DNA of 64,000 nucleotides, from the NCBI GenBank assembly GCA_030407085.1, contig CM059582.1, positions 89,332,001-89,396,000 of the forward strand, in the 5' to 3' direction. Below, one piece after another: positions 34,064 through 43,910 of this stretch. The DNA is from Trichopria drosophilae. Taxonomy: Eukaryota; Arthropoda; Insecta; Hymenoptera; Diapriidae. A model generated the notes under the pieces. The model saw nothing but the letters and a program-made list of their open reading frames with translations. It did not search any database and had not been told where the DNA came from. A program made the translations under genes and the position numbers. Positions within the stretch are counted from its first letter, which is position 1. The number at the start of each line of letters is the position of its first letter.

Positions 34064-35362
34064 CCATTAAGGACCATAGGACGCAATTTTGTCATTTTAA
34101 TTTTAATCATTGCCATATGAAGAGCACGAAGATAAAATATTTGGGAATCGTATCTTATGTTTTTGAGGGTGATCTTTCTAATGGCGGTGGTTAGAATTTT
34201 CCCAAATGATTATTACCATGGAAAAATCGAAAATTAACCATATGAAATGTGATTTTCTGATTTAATCTTTTTTAAAATGATTTTTCGTTTCCTTACCATG
34301 TTTTTATATGTCTAAAACCTATCTACATTGCGTCCTCGATGTCTCAACTTAAAATAAATATGGCAACCAAACCTAAAAAATTTGTCTGTTAAAACAAATT
34401 GGCCACCGTAACGACAAATTTCTTCTTAAAACTTACCCATTTTGCTTCTTGAAAACTGTAAACTTTAGACAAAATTTGCATAGAACAATACCCTCTAATT
34501 TTTTTCAGAATTTTTTTCAGAATTTTTTTCAGAATTTTTTTCAGAATTTTTTTCATGCAATTTTTGTTTTTTTCAAATATTCGGGAAATCGAAATTTTGA
34601 AAAAAGTCATTAAAAAATTTGAAACAATGTGGAAGTATTCTTTAACCAATTGAAGACATTTTTGTTCGAAGGAATTTTTCTGTAAAGTCTATAGTTTAAT
34701 ATTTAAGAACACATCAAAATCATCGTGTATGTAGACTAGTAATCCCTTTTCATTAAAAATATAGGCTTTAAATAAAAATTCATTTCAACAAAAATATCAT
34801 AACATTACTTACTCCAAATTTTTTTCAAATTTTTGTATGACTTTTCTCAAAATTTTGATGTCCCAATTTTTAAAAGAACGAAAATTATATCAAAAAAATA
34901 CTGACAAAAATTGAGAGTATTCTTTGACCAATTCCAAGACATTATTGTTGTATGAAAATTTTCTCTAAAGTTTACAGTTTTCAAGAAAAAAATGGGTAAG
35001 TTTTAAGAAGAAATTTATCATTGCGGTCGCCCTTTTGTTGTAATTGACAATTTTTTGGGGTTTACCGTATTTATTTTAAATTCGGACATCGAGGACGCGA
35101 TTTAGATAGGTTTTAGACATGTAAAAAAATGGTAAGGGAACGAAAATCCATTTCTAAAAAAAGATTCTATCAGAAAATCACTTTTCTTGTGGATAATGTT
35201 CGATTTTTCCATGCTTAAAAGTCATTTTAGAAAATTCTAACCAACGCCATTAGTAAGAGCACCCTCAAAAATATAAGATACAATGATTCCTAAATATTTT
35301 TTCATTATGCTTGTAATATGACGACGATCCATAATTGTGTCCTGTGGTCCTTAATGGGTTAA
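34064..35362. mobile_element. 1.3-kb palindromic TTAA-type element inside the transposase gene's putative first intron
   Basis: The left end CCATTAAGGACCATAGGACG (34064) is mirrored at the right by GGACACAATTATGGATCG-type sequence; the right end reads GTCCTGTGGTCCTTAATGGG then TTAA (35359-35362). The inverted arms run about 400 bp each (34064 to about 34470 and about 34970 to 35358) with few mismatches. Examples are TTGAGGGTG, GTCTAAAACCTATCTA and CTTCTTAAAACTTACCCATTTT on both arms. The left TTAA is mutated (TTGTAATCC). There is no ORF of note, so it is non-autonomous. It could be piggyBac-derived, as TTAA plus CCC is the piggyBac terminal style. Confidence 0.7.
34497..34556. repeat. 12-bp tandem repeat in the palindrome loop
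   Basis: AATTTTTTTCAG is repeated four times and a fifth time partially. Confidence 0.85.
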
Positions 35363-35431
35363 TAAATACAAAGATTTTCTGCACTTTTTATCTGATTTCC
35401 CGACAGTAAAAATTCCGACTCCCTCTCTCGC

Positions 35432-35448
35432 CCTCCCTCCCTCCCTCC

Positions 35449-35524
<76 letters not shown>
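35432..35524. repeat. (CT)n microsatellite
   Basis: About 90 bp of CT dinucleotides are preceded by CCCT-rich sequence. The Arg-Glu open frame across it is an artefact of the repeat. Confidence 0.9.
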
Positions 35525-35530
<6 letters not shown>

Positions 35531-36080
35531 TGCGATATGTAATTTTAGTAGAGTCTATTGTAGTAACGAAGTGATAAACAAACAAATTTCTCACAAAAAC
35601 TTTAACTTTTTTGTTATTGGAATATTATTAAATTCTAATCTGATGTTGAGTAATTAATTGGTACACTTGATTCTTTTTCTAATTTTTGCGAAGAATGGCG
35701 AAAGAGACATGTTGTTATGAAATTAATCACTGAAAGCCTATCGATATTTTCATTGGAAATACAGATCTTAATCAACAATGATATATTCGCTAGCAAAACC
35801 TAAATGAGTACATGTCTTGAAAACCCCAGAGAAATGCATTTAAAGTTTCACCAATGTTTTACTACTTTTATTTGAATTCTATAAAAAAAGACATAATTTT
35901 GTATAATGTCGAAGGTTTCGGGCGACATTAAACAACTTTCTAGTTGCCCAACATAAACCTAATAGTCTGGTTTTTTCATATTTCTGAAGCTAAGTATCTC
36001 TATTTGTTCCATTTGTTCAAAAAATAAGCTATTATTTCGCCTTTATAAAAAGAAATGATTCTGCAGAGATATTCACCACC
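35525..36080. other. AT-rich interval, nothing recognised
   Basis: I see no coding motif or repeat array in this stretch. Confidence 0.4.
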
Positions 36081-36262
36081 AACAAAAGATTTTAGATCTA
36101 AAAACCTTATATCGTCAAGAGTTTTACTATCGACAAAAGATTTTAGATTTCAAATCTTCTGTCGACTACAGTTTTTTCATCGACAAAAGATTTTAGATCT
36201 AAAATATTCTTTCGAAATCTGTTTTGCCCTCGACAGATGATTTTTGATCTACAATCAAAACA
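36081..36262 (-). repeat. 50-bp satellite, four units, opposite orientation to 16.5 kb
   Basis: ACAAAAGATTTTAGAT begins units near 36083, 36133, 36183 and 36233, a strict 50-bp period. The units contain the palindrome AGATTTTAGATCTAAAA and CTTCTGTCGAC. They are the reverse complement of those at 16536-16730. Confidence 0.8.
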
Positions 36263-37067
36263 ACCAGTACTTTTTAAACCTCTATATGTATTTTTTCCCT
36301 ATCAGAGTTTCAGATTAGATAACGGTCCCTATAGTATGCCTGAAAACTTTTCATATTTAAAAATTTTAAGTTCGAGACTCTCTAAAAATATAATATCTTT
36401 ACAAAATATAAGATTCATATGCACTAGGCTAAATGTTCCAATTCCTATCGCAGATATAACCTTGTTTTGCGGTGTACCAATTACTGCGGATGCATTAATT
36501 GGTACTACTACCTTAATGGTATCTACAATTAGTTAAAAGTATGATAATTAAAAATATATTTTGATCTTGAGATTCAACAGCCATTCTTAATATGCATCAA
36601 AGCTTTGTACGGTTCAAAATTTTAAGTTCAAGACTCTCAAGGCGTCTCAAAAATATATTGGTATTATTCTTTTTTTTAAATACAAGATTCATATACACTA
36701 ATTGTGCCCATAATTTATTAAACTTATAATTAAAAGAAGGCTTGAGATTCGCCATAGTCTGTACAATACACCAAAACTTTTGTCGTTCAAAACATTTACC
36801 TTCCATAATAACTTTATTATAAAAAAAAATCAAAACGTTCTTGTACACAACAATTAACGATCTATATAAAAATAGAAATTTACAAAAAGGGTCAAACTAC
36901 CTGTGAGATATGAAACAATTCAATCGAACTCCCATCAGGTTATAAAAAGTATCGATTCAAGTTTACAAAAAAAGTTGAAAAAGGTGATAAGTTTATAAAA
37001 TCATCTGTACATCGTATACGCTGAAAATAGAATATTAGTTATCACATTAAGAAAAATCATTACTAAC
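36263..37067. other. AT-rich interval, probably intronic
   Basis: If the exon at 37068-37085 is real, this stretch is part of the first intron of the Harbinger transposase gene. ACTCTCTAAAAATATAAT-type and TTAAGTTC(G/A)AGACTCTC phrases occur twice (near 36368 and 36622), suggesting a decayed duplication. No gene was recognised. Confidence 0.35.
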
Positions 37068-37085
37068 CTCCTGTTCATCAATCAT
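37068..37085 (-). CDS. putative first coding exon of the Harbinger transposase
   Basis: ATG at 37085 opens MIDEQE and is followed at once by a donor, GTTAGT, in phase 0. The acceptor before 33928 is also phase 0, so the join would give MIDEQE before MDLLEAA. The intron would be 3.1 kb, much of it the inserted palindrome at 34064-35362. The exon is very short, so support is only positional. Confidence 0.3.
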
Positions 37086-37262
37086 ATTTTCGTTCTTCAA
37101 TTTTTTCTTGAAACACTATTTTATTTAAACACTTTTCTCCAACACTTACTTTTTTTCTTATATATAATTTTCTTATATATACTTTCCAATTCACAACACA
37201 ATGATGTTGGGTTTGACACTCTGATTCGGAGTAATATTTACATTACCATGTATGTTTACTAT

Positions 37263-37417
37263 TATGCATGGTAGAAAAAGAAAAGGTACAGCAATCTGAG
37301 AAATCAGAGCAATATGAACCAATGGGAGGGTGCCGTTTCGCGGACGGCGACCTGCTATTGGTTAGTTCCTTGTGTTAATCCTCACATTGCGGTACCTCTT
37401 CTATTTCTACCATGCTA
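37263..37417. mobile_element. hairpin MITE of about 147 bp
   Basis: CATGGTAGAAAAAGAAAAGGTAC (left) pairs with GTACCTCTTCTATTTCTACCATG (right). Inside, AACCAAT and ATTGGTT and then GTGCCGT and ACGGCGAC also pair, so the whole copy folds on itself. Both sides show TATTA, which would fit a short target duplication (TTA is the Harbinger style). Its terminal sequence was not found at the left of the Harbinger pair. Confidence 0.55.
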
Positions 37418-37590
37418 TTATGTGGCATTCAAATGTATATATGTAGTTACATACGTGGTTTGTTTCAGAATTGATACACTTATGTGGGTACTTTTTCATA
37501 TGCCTTTTGGAACGATACTTCCGGTACTTGAGCCGCTCAGCTAAGCTTCGGCTTGAGCCGCGACTATTACTTCGGACCTGAATAGATAAA

Positions 37591-38572
37591 CTAAGTACGG
37601 GCTAATACAGAAAAGGTTTTGGTGTAAAAACTAAGAGAAATCATGTCGTTACCAAGCGCTTCTGATTTTGCTCTAGCAAGACAATCAGCAACATCACTTA
37701 TCACGATATTAGAGAAAACGAATTTGTCGTCGCTGAAGTCCGAAGGGAGTGATCCAGAATTAGGGTCCTGTCGATCTGCAGTGAGATACCGGTGTCGTAT
37801 GGTAGGCACTGAGCTCATGAAGAGTGCGACACAGCACGGAAGTACTTTTCTTTGTTTTATTAACCCTATTTTCCGCATTTCTTTCCACAAGATTTTAGTG
37901 TCATGAATGTTACTGATGCGGTCCCGATAATAAAGTTCCCTAGCCACGTTCCAGGCCCTTCTGTTGATTTTATTGGCACTAATAAGCTGATATTTTAGCA
38001 ATGATCTCTAGTCCTCCTGTATGTCTGTAGAAGAGTGTTTCTCTCCTTCTTCAGTTTCCGTAAATCATATGTAATCCAAGGTGAGGGTCTGTGAGTCGGG
38101 GTAAAAGTGTGCATTGGAGGGTGCTTATCGAAACATTCAAGTAGATTCGTACTATGCATATTAGCAAGTTCATGTACACTAGATTCTGGGCTAGGAGCAT
38201 TAAACAAGCTCCAGTCGCATCCTTGAAGATCATTAAGCAGGAGAGAACAGTCAAAGGATCTATAATCACGACATGTAATAGGTATTGGATTGAAACAGGG
38301 CGTCTCGACTTTATATTCGATATCGACAAGATCATGGCCATAGATAAAGTCAAGATTGTGCTGAGAGGAGCTGATTACATTGCCAAGCTTGTCGACGATA
38401 CAGTGGTCGATCCACGTATCTGCGCGGCTAGTGTAATTTGTAGGTAGGTAGGAGACAATTTGAAGGTCGTTAGCCATGGCAAGATTTTTTAGATAAGTGG
38501 AATCAGAATGATCTCGGTTTAGGTCGATGTTTAGGTCACCCATGATAATGATACCACTATGTCCACTATACT
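37591..38572 (-). pseudogene. non-LTR ORF2: endonuclease end and RT start, inverted part of a twin-primed copy
   Basis: The minus reading starts at the junction with IIIMGDLNIDLNRDHSD ('GDxN' of APE endonucleases). It continues TNYTSRADTWIDHCIVDKLG ('T-x-ID') and DFIYGHDLVDIEY ('S-D-H', here G-H-D). It then has a linker with SPWITYDLRKLKKERNTLL and, after a frameshift near 38000, RRAWNVARELYYRDRISN and ARAKSEALGNDMISLSFY ('AKSxxGPDxIS' before RT motif 1). It stops at about 37590. The 3' end of a related ORF2 begins immediately at 38573 on the plus strand, which makes the two halves an inversion of one insertion. Confidence 0.7.
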
Positions 38573-39145
38573 GACCTCACAACAAGGATACCGAAATATC
38601 TATATGATCGTTATCAGTGGCGTAATGAAAGCACAAGTCGAATACTAACATCGTGCTCCACTAGTGAACTTCGTGTGCAGCCTCATCAGCATGAGTCATT
38701 TGCGCGCTCTTTCATCATCACATCAACCAGACTCTGGAATGCCTTGCTAACCAACATCCGCTCTAGTACCAATGTTACGACATTTAATGACAAACTTCGA
38801 CTTTTCTTGTTCTCCAACCCATCGTTCGATATTACTCCTATGCGATAACACTCCACTACCACATACGCGCTTTTACTGTTAGTTGTAATCATTTGCTGTA
38901 TTCGCCACTGCGATCTCGGAATGTATATGTAAACTGACCACTCACTGCGTTATTTTTATTATTTTTGTATTATCTTTATCCTCTATATTGCGATATTCAT
39001 TTAAACACACTTTACCTCCGCTCTTCCTTATATTTAAGCTCTTTTGTATGCTTATGTACGAATTATTTTTATATGTATCTATTTTGTAATGGTTGGCCCA
39101 AGAGGTTTAACCTCAAGCCAAAAATAAATTCAAATTGAAATTTAA
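38573..39145 (+). pseudogene. non-LTR ORF2 C-terminus and 3' UTR, direct part of a twin-primed copy
   Basis: The open frame from 38573 to a stop at 38846-38848 reads DLTTRIPKYLYDRYQWRNES. Then come FARSFIITSTRLWNALLTNIR and TTFNDKLRLFLFSNPSF, the terminal 'R-x-WN-LP-xIR...F...L' domain of CR1/Jockey-type ORF2. A 3' UTR of about 290 bp follows, with the hairpin GGCCCAAGAGGTTTAACCTCAAGCC. It ends AAAAATAAATTCAAATTGAAAT near 39140. The central RT is missing between the two halves. Confidence 0.65.
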
Positions 39146-39537
39146 CTCTTTATAGGTAAAATCTTTACTAATTCAATTAGTTGTCGACTTTTTCTCCTTC
39201 ATTAGGAGTTTTTGACTAATACATATTGGGAGAGTTAATCCATTTATGGTTTCGTTAACACAAATACATTTTGATATTTTCATAATTTAAATTAACATTG
39301 AAAATTTTAATAAAATATTTTCATACAAAAATAACTCAAAATGTTGCGAATATTTCATCATATAATATTCTTAATGTAAAAAACTTTGCACATCTTTTTT
39401 AATGATAATTATTCTAAGTGCATTTTCTTTTTAGTCACTATTTCTTACATATCTGTGTTTTAATTAATTTCCGTATGATGTTCATTCAAATTCGGTTGAA
39501 TTGCAATGTTCATTTTCTATCTAAATCATCTTGCAGG
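39146..39537. other. AT-rich interval, nothing recognised
   Basis: No coding motif or repeat array was seen. Confidence 0.4.
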
Positions 39538-40750
39538 TTAGGCATTTATGTTGAAGAGGAGGTATTCCTTGTTCAACTCTGGATCAAAAGGGTTCATAAC
39601 GCTTTCAATGTTGATGTTTCCAGATGAATTCTGAGAACTTTTCATTCTTACCATTGTATTAAGAAAGATCGTTGTTTTTGAGCTAGAACGTCCAGAAAAT
39701 TTCAAAGAAATTTTCATTGTTGAGGCCATTTGGAGATCGTTAGAATGATGAAGTGTATAAAAGTAAAATTTTTTCTTAAAATTGAAGTATTTTATTCGCC
39801 TTTATTCAGAGTTTCAATAGAATCACAATATTCTAAGGGCTCGATTTTGTTGACATTTTTTTCAAATTCGGCGCCATTTTGGAATTCTTAATGGCCGAAA
39901 GTCAATTTTGACCTCGGAATCTTGAAGAGCGAGCTCGAAAACAGTAGGATATGTATCTCTTAATTTTTGTTAACTTCCATTTTGATACAAAATATTCGAT
40001 TGAAATAGAAGGAAGAAAAAGAATCCTTTGGGCGTTAATGGGTTAACATCATTTTGAAAGCTATTTACAATTTTAGATTCTAAATACTGTGCTGTATACA
40101 CATTTTCATAAACGTCATGGTGCTCCTCAGCTATTCTTTGCAATGAATCCACATAGTTATTATATAAAACATTGAAAACAAAACATTCTCCTTTTTCAAT
40201 GACATGTTCCTGAATAAAATTGCACATTTCTAAGTAAGCAAGTTTATGGTACCTTTATGGTGCCAAAGGTGATTTCGCGTGATTAAAATACCACGTTTTG
40301 CAGCTTCTATGGTATGTAACATTGTTTGTTGTTAAATTTTTGCAGAATACAAGACTCTTCTACTGCTGCGGCATAATCATTTACAATAATTTCTATCGAA
40401 CTTTTTCTACCTTTAAGAAGTGCCTCCATAGATCCTTTGTATTTCTTCTTTTCCTTTTCACAGAAGAAACAAACATCAATACTCTTTTTAGAATCCTCTA
40501 CATTATCCACTGGATTTTCCGAGACTAATAAAGTTGATGCTATTTCTCCGGGGTTTTGAGGATTTTCTGCTGAGGTATTTTGAAAGGTTGAGTTTTCTTC
40601 ACTCACCAATTCGACTTCTTTTACATATTTTTTCAATAATGCACTGAAGTTCTTATAACAATTGCGGTGATCTCCATTCCCAGTATTAATAGAGGTGGGT
40701 AAAATTACATCGGTGAATTTTAATCTATTAGATTTTCGAATTTCTAACAA
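39538..40750 (-). pseudogene. uncharacterised transposon-associated protein, N-terminal part
   Basis: 40750-40307 reads NRLKFTDVILPTSINTGNGD, then HRNCYKNFSALLKKY and VCFFCEKEKKK, a Cys/His set that could bind zinc. A shifted frame continues HTIEAAKRGILITRNHLWHH, then 40227-39970 gives MCNFIQEHVIEKGECFVFN and YTAQYLESKIVNSF. After an insertion (39770-40046, ending GGGCGTTAATGG then TTAA) the frame 39729-39538 gives MKISLKFSGRSSSKTTIFLN and VMNPFDPELNKEYLLFN. I recall similar sequences in unannotated repeat-associated proteins of aphids and cnidarians, but I cannot name the superfamily. There are several stops and frameshifts, so it is not functional. Confidence 0.4.
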
Positions 40751-40800
40751 TTTTTAAAAGTATTTTCTGTAAATAATATTAATTTTTCCCCATCTTTATT

Positions 40801-41063
40801 CGTCTTACGACAAATAACACAACTTATCTATAAGGACGCCATAATTCAAGTGCCGAAATACTGAATCTGTAAATGCAAATGTATATGTTAAAAATATATA
40901 TATATATATAAAGTTCTCTAAATCTAAAGCTTGAGAAGCCTCGATTGAAGTATCAAGTACATATTCATTTTTTTAACATATACATTTGCATTTACAGATT
41001 CAGTATTTCGGCATTTGAATTATGGCGTCCTTATAGATAAGTTGTGTTATTTGTCGTAAGACG
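40801..41063. mobile_element. 263-bp hairpin MITE with arms of about 90 bp
   Basis: CGTCTTACGACAAATAACAC at 40801 is the reverse complement of GTGTTATTTGTCGTAAGACG ending at 41063. The arms stay almost identical for about 88 bp (through CTGAATCTGTAAATGCAAAT and AACATATACATTTGC). The loop contains (TA)n and no ORF. The high arm identity points to a fairly recent copy or to gene conversion between arms. Confidence 0.8.
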
Positions 41064-41092
41064 TATAATCGTAAATATATATATATATATTA

Positions 41093-43531
41093 GGGTGATT
41101 CAAAATAAAAAGGAATGGAATATGGACATGGCTGTTGATTTATTCAAAAGTACATAAAAGAACAAGAATTTTTACCCCTTACAAAACGCGATTGGTTAAA
41201 TTTTAGAGGTGGCTCAAAGCGCCGGAAGTTTCAAAATTTTAATTAAAAATAACTTATGCGACAAACATTTGTCTATTAACCCGATTATTTAAATCAATAT
41301 ATCTTAAAAGGTTTTCAAGGTCAACAATCACGAATCTGTAGTCAGATTTCCAAATTCAAAATGGCGGACTCAAAATGGCGGAAGAATTTTTGAAAAGCAA
41401 TCCTATTTTTATAAAATTTAGTATACAATGGTTTTTGGGGTCGCAGATTGTGAATCTGAAGTCAGATTTTAAAAATTCAAAATGGCGGACTCAAAATGGC
41501 AGAAGAATTTTTGAAAAGCTATCCTATTTTTATAAAATTTAGTATATAATGGTTTTTGGGGTCGCAGATTATGAATCTGAAGTCAGATTTTAAAAATTCA
41601 AAATGGCGGACTCAAAATGGCAGAAGAATTTTTGAAAAGCTATCCTATTTTTATAAAATTTAGTATACAATGGTTTTTGGGGTCGCAGATTATGAATCTG
41701 AAGTCAGATTTTAAAAATTCAAAATGGCGGAAGAATTTTTAAAAAGCAATCCTATTTTTATAATATTTGGTATCCAATGGTTTTTGAGGTCGCAGATTAT
41801 GAATCTGAAGTCAGATTTTAAAAATTCAAAATGGCGGAAGAATTTTTAAAAAGCAATCCTATTTTTATAATATTTGGTATCCAATGGTTTTTGGGGTCGC
41901 AGATTATGAAGAGGCCGGAGAATAATAAGAACATTACATTTTTTTTCTATTCTCTCATTCGTTATAATTAACTCGAATAATTTAAAATCGAGTTTTAATT
42001 AACACTATAATTGGGACTTCAAGTTGAAGGTTCAAAAAAGCTGCATGAATTTTTTCAGATTTTTCACCTCACTTTTGCATATTTAAGAACATTCAGGACG
42101 AAAACTACCCTGGTCATGGCTCTAAAGGTGCCGAAAAAACGTCGTGACTCTAGAGGTTAAATAAAAGCAGATATCGACATTTTATTAATATTTCTTGTTG
42201 AATAATGTAAACGATAGAGTCATTAATTTATATTATTACTGATAGTTCTATTTTTATTTGTTTAAGAACACCCAACCAAGAGATGATTATAAAGAGTTTC
42301 TCGAACTTATTTTAATTTTTATCAGCTAAACTCCTCCGTGTGGGATAAAATTTCGTACACCTGGTGCAGTACACCACGCTAGATGGATGGCTAAAGCTTT
42401 GTACAGTTTAAAAAGATATATGTTTCGATCACAATTTCACTTAACAAGTAGTGAACTTTCGGGCCTAAGTGAAGTGTGCATTTTTGTGGTCAAAGTATAC
42501 ACTAAAGCTTGGTTTAGGGCACCACTTGCGATTTCTGCGCCGAGAAATGATCTCCGACTTTTAAGGTCACTCCAAGAGTATGACCAAGTAAACAAACAGC
42601 TGTCACAGGCTGCAATAAACAAATTTTCTGGGCATCTATGGTACTTAAGCTATGAACTTGCTCCACTGGCATTTTTCGACGATGATGTATCAGTCGAGAT
42701 CAAATTAAAAATGGTAAAAGCATTTCAAAATAAGGAACGAGCACAACCGTTCATGAAAGAGCTGTTATCGAAGACTTGGGCAGCTACCCCATTAATGACA
42801 TGTCCGATTTCATTTCCCAGAGATCATTGCAATTTGTCTCTCATTTCCACCCAAGCCCATAGAACTTAAACTCGAAACTTTAACCTTGAAGTCGTTCTAC
42901 CCGTTTCTAACTGCATGAGAGATTAAAGGATAGAACGTCGTTAACGTTAAAGTTTCGTGTTAAATAAAACTCGATTTTAAAATTTTCGAGTTAATTATAA
43001 CGAATGAGAGAATAAAAAAAAGGTAAAGTTCTTATTATGCTTCGGCCTCTTCATAATCTGCGACCTCAAAAACCATTGTATACTAAATTTTATAAAAATA
43101 GGATAGCTTTTCAAAAATTCTTCTGCCATTTTGAGTCCGCCATTTTGAATTTTTAAAATCTGACTTCAGATTCATAGTCTGCGACCCCAAAAACCATTGT
43201 ATACTAAATTTTATAAAAATAGGATTGTTTTTCAAAAATTCTTCCGCCATTTTGAGTCCGCCATTTTGAATTTGGAAATCTGACTACAGATTTGTGATTG
43301 TTGACCTTGAAAACCCTTTAAGATATATTGATTTAAATAATCGGGTTAATAGACAAATGTTTGTCGCAGAAGTTATTTTTAATTAAAAGTTTGAAACTTC
43401 CGGCGCTTTGAGCCACCTCTAAAATTTAACCAATCGCGTTTTGTAAGGGGTCAAAATTCTTGTTCTTTTATGTACTTTTGAATAAATCAACAGCCGTGTC
43501 CATATTCCGTTCCTTTTTATTTTGAATCACC

Positions 43532-43532
<1 letters not shown>
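41093..43532. mobile_element. 2.44-kb DNA transposon with very long inverted repeats, TA-flanked
   Basis: The left end GGGTGATTCAAAATAAAAAG (41093) is mirrored by CTTTTTATTTTGAATCACCC (ends 43532). TA lies on both outer sides, inside a TA microsatellite. The first 280 bp of each arm are nearly identical. The arms then carry tandem units of 121 bp with AAAATGGCGGACTCAAAATGGC: five to six on the left (gaatctg marks at about 41331, 41452, 41573, 41694, 41801) and two on the right. Inside these the arms still pair through GTCGCAGATTATGAAGAGGCC and TTATAATTAACTCGA to about 42000 and 42960. The centre carries a broken ORF (42260-42869). The TA target suggests a Tc1/mariner-type or other TA-specific superfamily. 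Confidence 0.75.
42260..42869 (+). pseudogene. uncharacterised transposon protein inside the long-TIR element
   Basis: From about 42272 the frame reads QPRDDYKEFLELILIFIS, a stop, then TPGAVHHARWMAKALYSLKR. It continues openly from 42387 for 160 codons: CIFVVKVYTKAWFRAPLAIS, ISAPRNDLRLLRSLQEYDQV, FSGHLWYLSYELAPLAFFDD and IKLKMVKAFQNKERAQPF. I recall this family as a recurrent unannotated protein of insect and cnidarian repeats, but no catalytic motif is identifiable. Its position between matched inverted arms suggests it is the C-terminal part of the element's transposase. The N-terminal part is lost. Confidence 0.5.

Positions 43533-43533
<1 letters not shown>

Positions 43534-43600
<67 letters not shown>
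43534..43600. repeat. (TA)n microsatellite, left of the MITE
   Basis: About 65 bp of pure TA dinucleotides separates the long-TIR element from the next MITE. The array resumes at 43846 and turns into (GT)n at about 43870-43890. Confidence 0.9.
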
Positions 43601-43601
<1 letters not shown>

Positions 43602-43604
<3 letters not shown>

Positions 43605-43845
43605 GGTGGACCTCGGCTTGCGGGTCATAGGCATTCCATGTTAAAGAAGTAACTAGATCTGCCGACTAATCACGCGGTATTTAGAATTTGTCGGCTTTGC
43701 TACAATTCTTAATTCTGTTTTGTTATGCATTGTGAGAAATTAAAATCCTGTAGCAAACCCTAATTACCACGGGATTAATCGATTGATGATCTAGTTACTT
43801 CTTTAACATGGGATGCCTATGACCCGCCAGCCGAGGCCCACCCTG
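43602..43845. mobile_element. 244-bp mariner-type MITE in the TA microsatellite
   Basis: CAGGGTGGACCTCGGCTTGC at 43602 is mirrored by GCCGAGGCCCACCCTG ending 43845. The arms continue through TAGGCATTCCATGTTAAAGA for about 60 bp. TA flanks both sides. CAGGGTG ends with a TA target are typical of Tc1/mariner-derived MITEs. There is no ORF. Confidence 0.8.
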
Positions 43846-43898
<53 letters not shown>

Positions 43899-43910
43899 TT
43901 CAATATATTC

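Noticed and set aside
35388..35594. Arg-Glu repeat ORF (minus)
   Set aside because: It is translation of the (CT)n microsatellite.
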